From NCBI GenBank assembly GCA_002238485.1, contig MPMG01000009.1, forward strand, positions 62,001 through 126,000: DNA of 64,000 bases. Reading direction: 5' to 3'. Made by a program: the position numbers and the translations under genes. Within the stretch, counting starts at the first letter, position 1. Each line of letters starts with the position of its first letter. The notes under the pieces were generated by a model that did no database searches, was not told the DNA's origin, and saw only the letters and a list, made by a program, of their open reading frames with translations. Source of the DNA: Chloroflexi bacterium bin20 (GTDB taxonomy: Bacteria; Chloroflexota; Anaerolineae; Aggregatilineales; Phototrophicaceae). Positions 62,031 through 64,000 of this stretch are shown here, in pieces.

Positions 62031-63257
62031 ATGCAGATCCGCACGCCCAAAAAATATCGTGGCGTCCAGCGACGCAGTATCATCAGTTGTCGGCGGCTCT
62101 TTGTGTATTTGCTGCTGCTGCTATTGATCGCAACCGGTGCAGTCATTTATCTCAATCGCCAGGTCGCCGCGCCCATCATCCAGGATGCTGTCAGCCAGCT
62201 CATCGCCGAGATCGAGAATCGGGCAGCCACCCTGTCTGCGCCCGCGCCAACCCCCACGCCCGACCCCCGCAACAGCCTGGTCGAGGCGAGCAATTATTGG
62301 CAGCGGGGCGCAATGAGCCGGGCCACCGATCTCTACCTGGAAATCGCGCCGTCAACGCCCAACACGGTCGAAGTCTTCCGCCGCATCGCCATCGGATTAA
62401 TCAGCGCCAGCCGCTATGACGAAGCCAGCCAGCAAGCCGCCCGCGCCATCGATGCCGATCCCTTTAACGCCGATGCCTGGGCTATCCAAGCCTGGGCGCT
62501 GGATTGGCAAGGCAAGCCCGCCGAAGCCCTGGCTTATGCTCTGCACGCCCTGGAGCTCGACCCAAGTAACAGCCGTGCCAGCGCATACCTGGGCGAGATT
62601 TATCACAGCCTGGGCCAAAGCCAGCGCGCCGAAAACCTGCTGGACGAGCTGCTGGCGCAGGATCCACAAAGCGCCGAAGCCTACCGCGCGCGCGGACTGG
62701 TCAGATGGGACAGCGACTATACTGCCGCTTTGGCCGATTTTCAAGCTGCCTACGAGCTGGCGAGCCACATGAATCTCATCGCAGTGGATATCGCCACGAT
62801 CGAGAAAGACCTGCGCAATTATGAATCGGCGCTGGCAACCCTGCAACAGGCGCTGGAAGCCGACCCCTACAATCCCCGCGCCCTGTTTCGCCTGGGCGAG
62901 ATCCAGATCAGCCGCGATGGTAATTTCACGCAAGCCAAATTGACCCTGCAAGATTGCATCGACTTCAACCCCAGCTATTTTCATTGCCATTATATGCTGG
63001 GGCGCGCCAACGAACGCCTGGGCGAAACAAGCGCCGCCGCCGCCAACTTCACCACAGCCATCGAGTTGGGCAGCCAAGAGCCGCGCCATCATTATTGGGC
63101 GGGCTGGTCACAGATTCTGCTGGGCAACTGCTCGCGCGCCTTGGCCTATCTGGAGCCAGGTTTGCAGCTGGCAAAAGACATCAGCCATCAGCAACTCATC
63201 GCCGATATCAGCGCGGTCATCCCCGAGTGCGACCCGAGCTTCGTGCCCGGCAGTTGA
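62031..63257 (+). CDS. Membrane-anchored TPR protein
   Basis: 408 residues: a basic N-terminus, one membrane anchor (LFVYLLLLLLIATGAVIYL), a proline-rich linker (SAPAPTPTPDPRN) and at least seven TPRs (YWQRGAMSRATDLYLEIA, ALFRLGEIQISRDGNF, etc.). The repeats should lie outside the membrane. No catalytic domain is seen. It may be a scaffold for surface assembly. Confidence 0.85.
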   Translation: MQIRTPKKYRGVQRRSIISCRRLFVYLLLLLLIATGAVIYLNRQVAAPIIQDAVSQLIAEIENRAATLSAPAPTPTPDPRNSLVEASNYWQRGAMSRATDLYLEIAPSTPNTVEVFRRIAIGLISASRYDEASQQAARAIDADPFNADAWAIQAWALDWQGKPAEALAYALHALELDPSNSRASAYLGEIYHSLGQSQRAENLLDELLAQDPQSAEAYRARGLVRWDSDYTAALADFQAAYELASHMNLIAVDIATIEKDLRNYESALATLQQALEADPYNPRALFRLGEIQISRDGNFTQAKLTLQDCIDFNPSYFHCHYMLGRANERLGETSAAAANFTTAIELGSQEPRHHYWAGWSQILLGNCSRALAYLEPGLQLAKDISHQQLIADISAVIPECDPSFVPGS

Positions 63258-63260
63258 TGG

Positions 63261-64000
63261 CTAGTCGCCCAGCTGGAAGTAGCGCAGGCTCTCACGCATA
63301 TCCGAGACGCGATCCATCTCCAGCACCATCAGCGGGTTCAAGGGCAGCGAGCGCATCATCGGCAGCAGCGCCTCATAATCCAGCGCGCCGCCTGCCCAGT
63401 CAAAGCCGTGATGTTCGTCTATCACGCCATTGTTGTTGTTCATGTGCAGCTCGATGACCCAGGGCGCCAAGGTCTCCAGCCAATCGCCAAAGTGCAAATC
63501 GGCGTCGGAAAACAGGTGAGCGTGCCCGATATCAATGCAGGCTTTCAAATAGGGGTGCTCCAACTCGGCGAGCAAGTTGCCGATGATGGCGGGATCGAAC
63601 TCCCACATATTTTCGATGGCGACCAGCACATCATAGGCTTGGGCATAGTCGCCCAGCGGACCCCAAAAGTCGACATTGCGCTGGTGCCAGCCTTGGCGGT
63701 AGGCCGCGTTGTGCAGCAAGCCGATGTAATTGGCATGAAAAACCACTTGATCCGCGCCCAGCCCGCTGGCGATACGGATGACATGTTCATAGCGCCCATA
63801 GGTAACCATGTTGATGCGCTCGTCAGGGCTGCCCGAGACGACATCCATGAAGGGGCCATGCAAGGACAGCCGGCCCGGCAAATCTTGTAGCGCCAGCTTG
63901 TATTCTTTGTCCAGCTTGCGCCAGTCGCCATCCAGAATCGCCGGCGCCGAAAAAGCCATTAGCTCAATGCCCAGGCCGCGCTCGCAAGCCAGCGCAACGC
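63261..64000 (-). CDS. Sugar phosphate isomerase/epimerase-like TIM-barrel protein (partial)
   Basis: The frame continues past base 64000, so the N-terminus is missing. The visible 246 residues carry SLHGPFMDV, QVVFHANYIGL, VAIENMWEFDP, ACIDIGHAHLF and VIELHMNNNNG, the metal-site His, Glu and Asp residues of the AP endonuclease 2/xylose isomerase-like superfamily. The upstream codons (ERGLGIELMAFS) continue the family pattern. The substrate is not evident. Confidence 0.85.
   Translation of the reverse strand, partial: VALACERGLGIELMAFSAPAILDGDWRKLDKEYKLALQDLPGRLSLHGPFMDVVSGSPDERINMVTYGRYEHVIRIASGLGADQVVFHANYIGLLHNAAYRQGWHQRNVDFWGPLGDYAQAYDVLVAIENMWEFDPAIIGNLLAELEHPYLKACIDIGHAHLFSDADLHFGDWLETLAPWVIELHMNNNNGVIDEHHGFDWAGGALDYEALLPMMRSLPLNPLMVLEMDRVSDMRESLRYFQLGD

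Noticed and set aside
20251-64000. In-frame UGA selenoprotein
   Set aside because: I found no gene in the window where family similarity clearly continues across an in-frame TGA; the G12 gene reading stop at 10284 is explained by the tract.

Overview
The window is a 64-kb stretch of a GC-rich bacterial chromosome with short intergenic gaps and many small operons. No rRNA operon, phage structural gene or CRISPR array was seen. The gene mix suggests a member of the Chloroflexota (Anaerolineae-like): a transaldolase/phosphoglucose isomerase fusion, a bacterial S10 carboxypeptidase, several Uma2 proteins, DUF3090 beside a histidine phosphatase, a PfkA-type kinase of mixed signature, and sugar ABC permeases. 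That placement is inference from gene content, not from a marker gene.

Layout. 0-3 kb: the last two genes of a sugar ABC importer (MalF/MalG type), followed by a two-gene cassette (small protein + DUF2335 membrane protein) lying between two copies of the malG 3' end. 2.8-8.7 kb: a restriction-modification-rich stretch with a methyltransferase fused to an Mrr-like nuclease, a membrane protein, Uma2, a GT4 glycosyltransferase, and an AT-richer type II R-M pair. 8.7-11.3 kb: a CysQ-like phosphatase, a nest of short repeats and MITE-like elements, and a secreted fibronectin-III protein whose signal-peptide region contains a run of twelve G that puts it out of frame. 11.3-24.9 kb: a heterodimeric ABC exporter, a DUF433/DUF5615 toxin-antitoxin pair overlapping a thioredoxin gene, a beta-propeller-like secreted protein, a tyrosine recombinase, MoxR, a truncated and an intact HU gene, a PfkB kinase, DinB, a DNA glycosylase and an S10 peptidase. 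25-39.9 kb: a coiled-coil membrane protein, Tal-Pgi, a membrane glycosyltransferase-like protein, a DUF692/MNIO-like enzyme, a histidine phosphatase with DUF3090, a TrmH-type methyltransferase, 6-phosphofructokinase, a BglII-like R-M system, an HpcH aldolase, an MFS transporter and ThpR.

40-50.8 kb: three tandem paralogous solute-binding proteins without permeases, a nucleoside hydrolase, a membrane protein with eleven 11-residue repeats, GT2, a kynureninase-like enzyme, a RelE-type pair, MogA and a cupin. 50.8-64 kb: a large unrecognised protein with a possible C-terminal HEPN motif, cysteine synthase, a phosphoesterase, two coupled polytopic membrane proteins, TPR proteins, a GmrSD-like type IV restriction protein, a selenocysteine tRNA, a HAD phosphatase, and a TIM-barrel isomerase that runs off the end.

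The points that stand out are: (1) short GC-rich palindromic repeats and MITE-like elements, one with a clean 6-bp target duplication inside a second repeat family and one whose core is translated in-frame inside a permease; (2) the DUF2335 cassette flanked by duplicated malG ends; (3) the G12 tract in the fibronectin-III gene; (4) four separate DNA modification/restriction loci plus a possible HEPN effector within 60 kb; (5) tRNA-Sec, implying selenoprotein synthesis. All calls were made by reading the sequence and by recalled family motifs; no database search was run.
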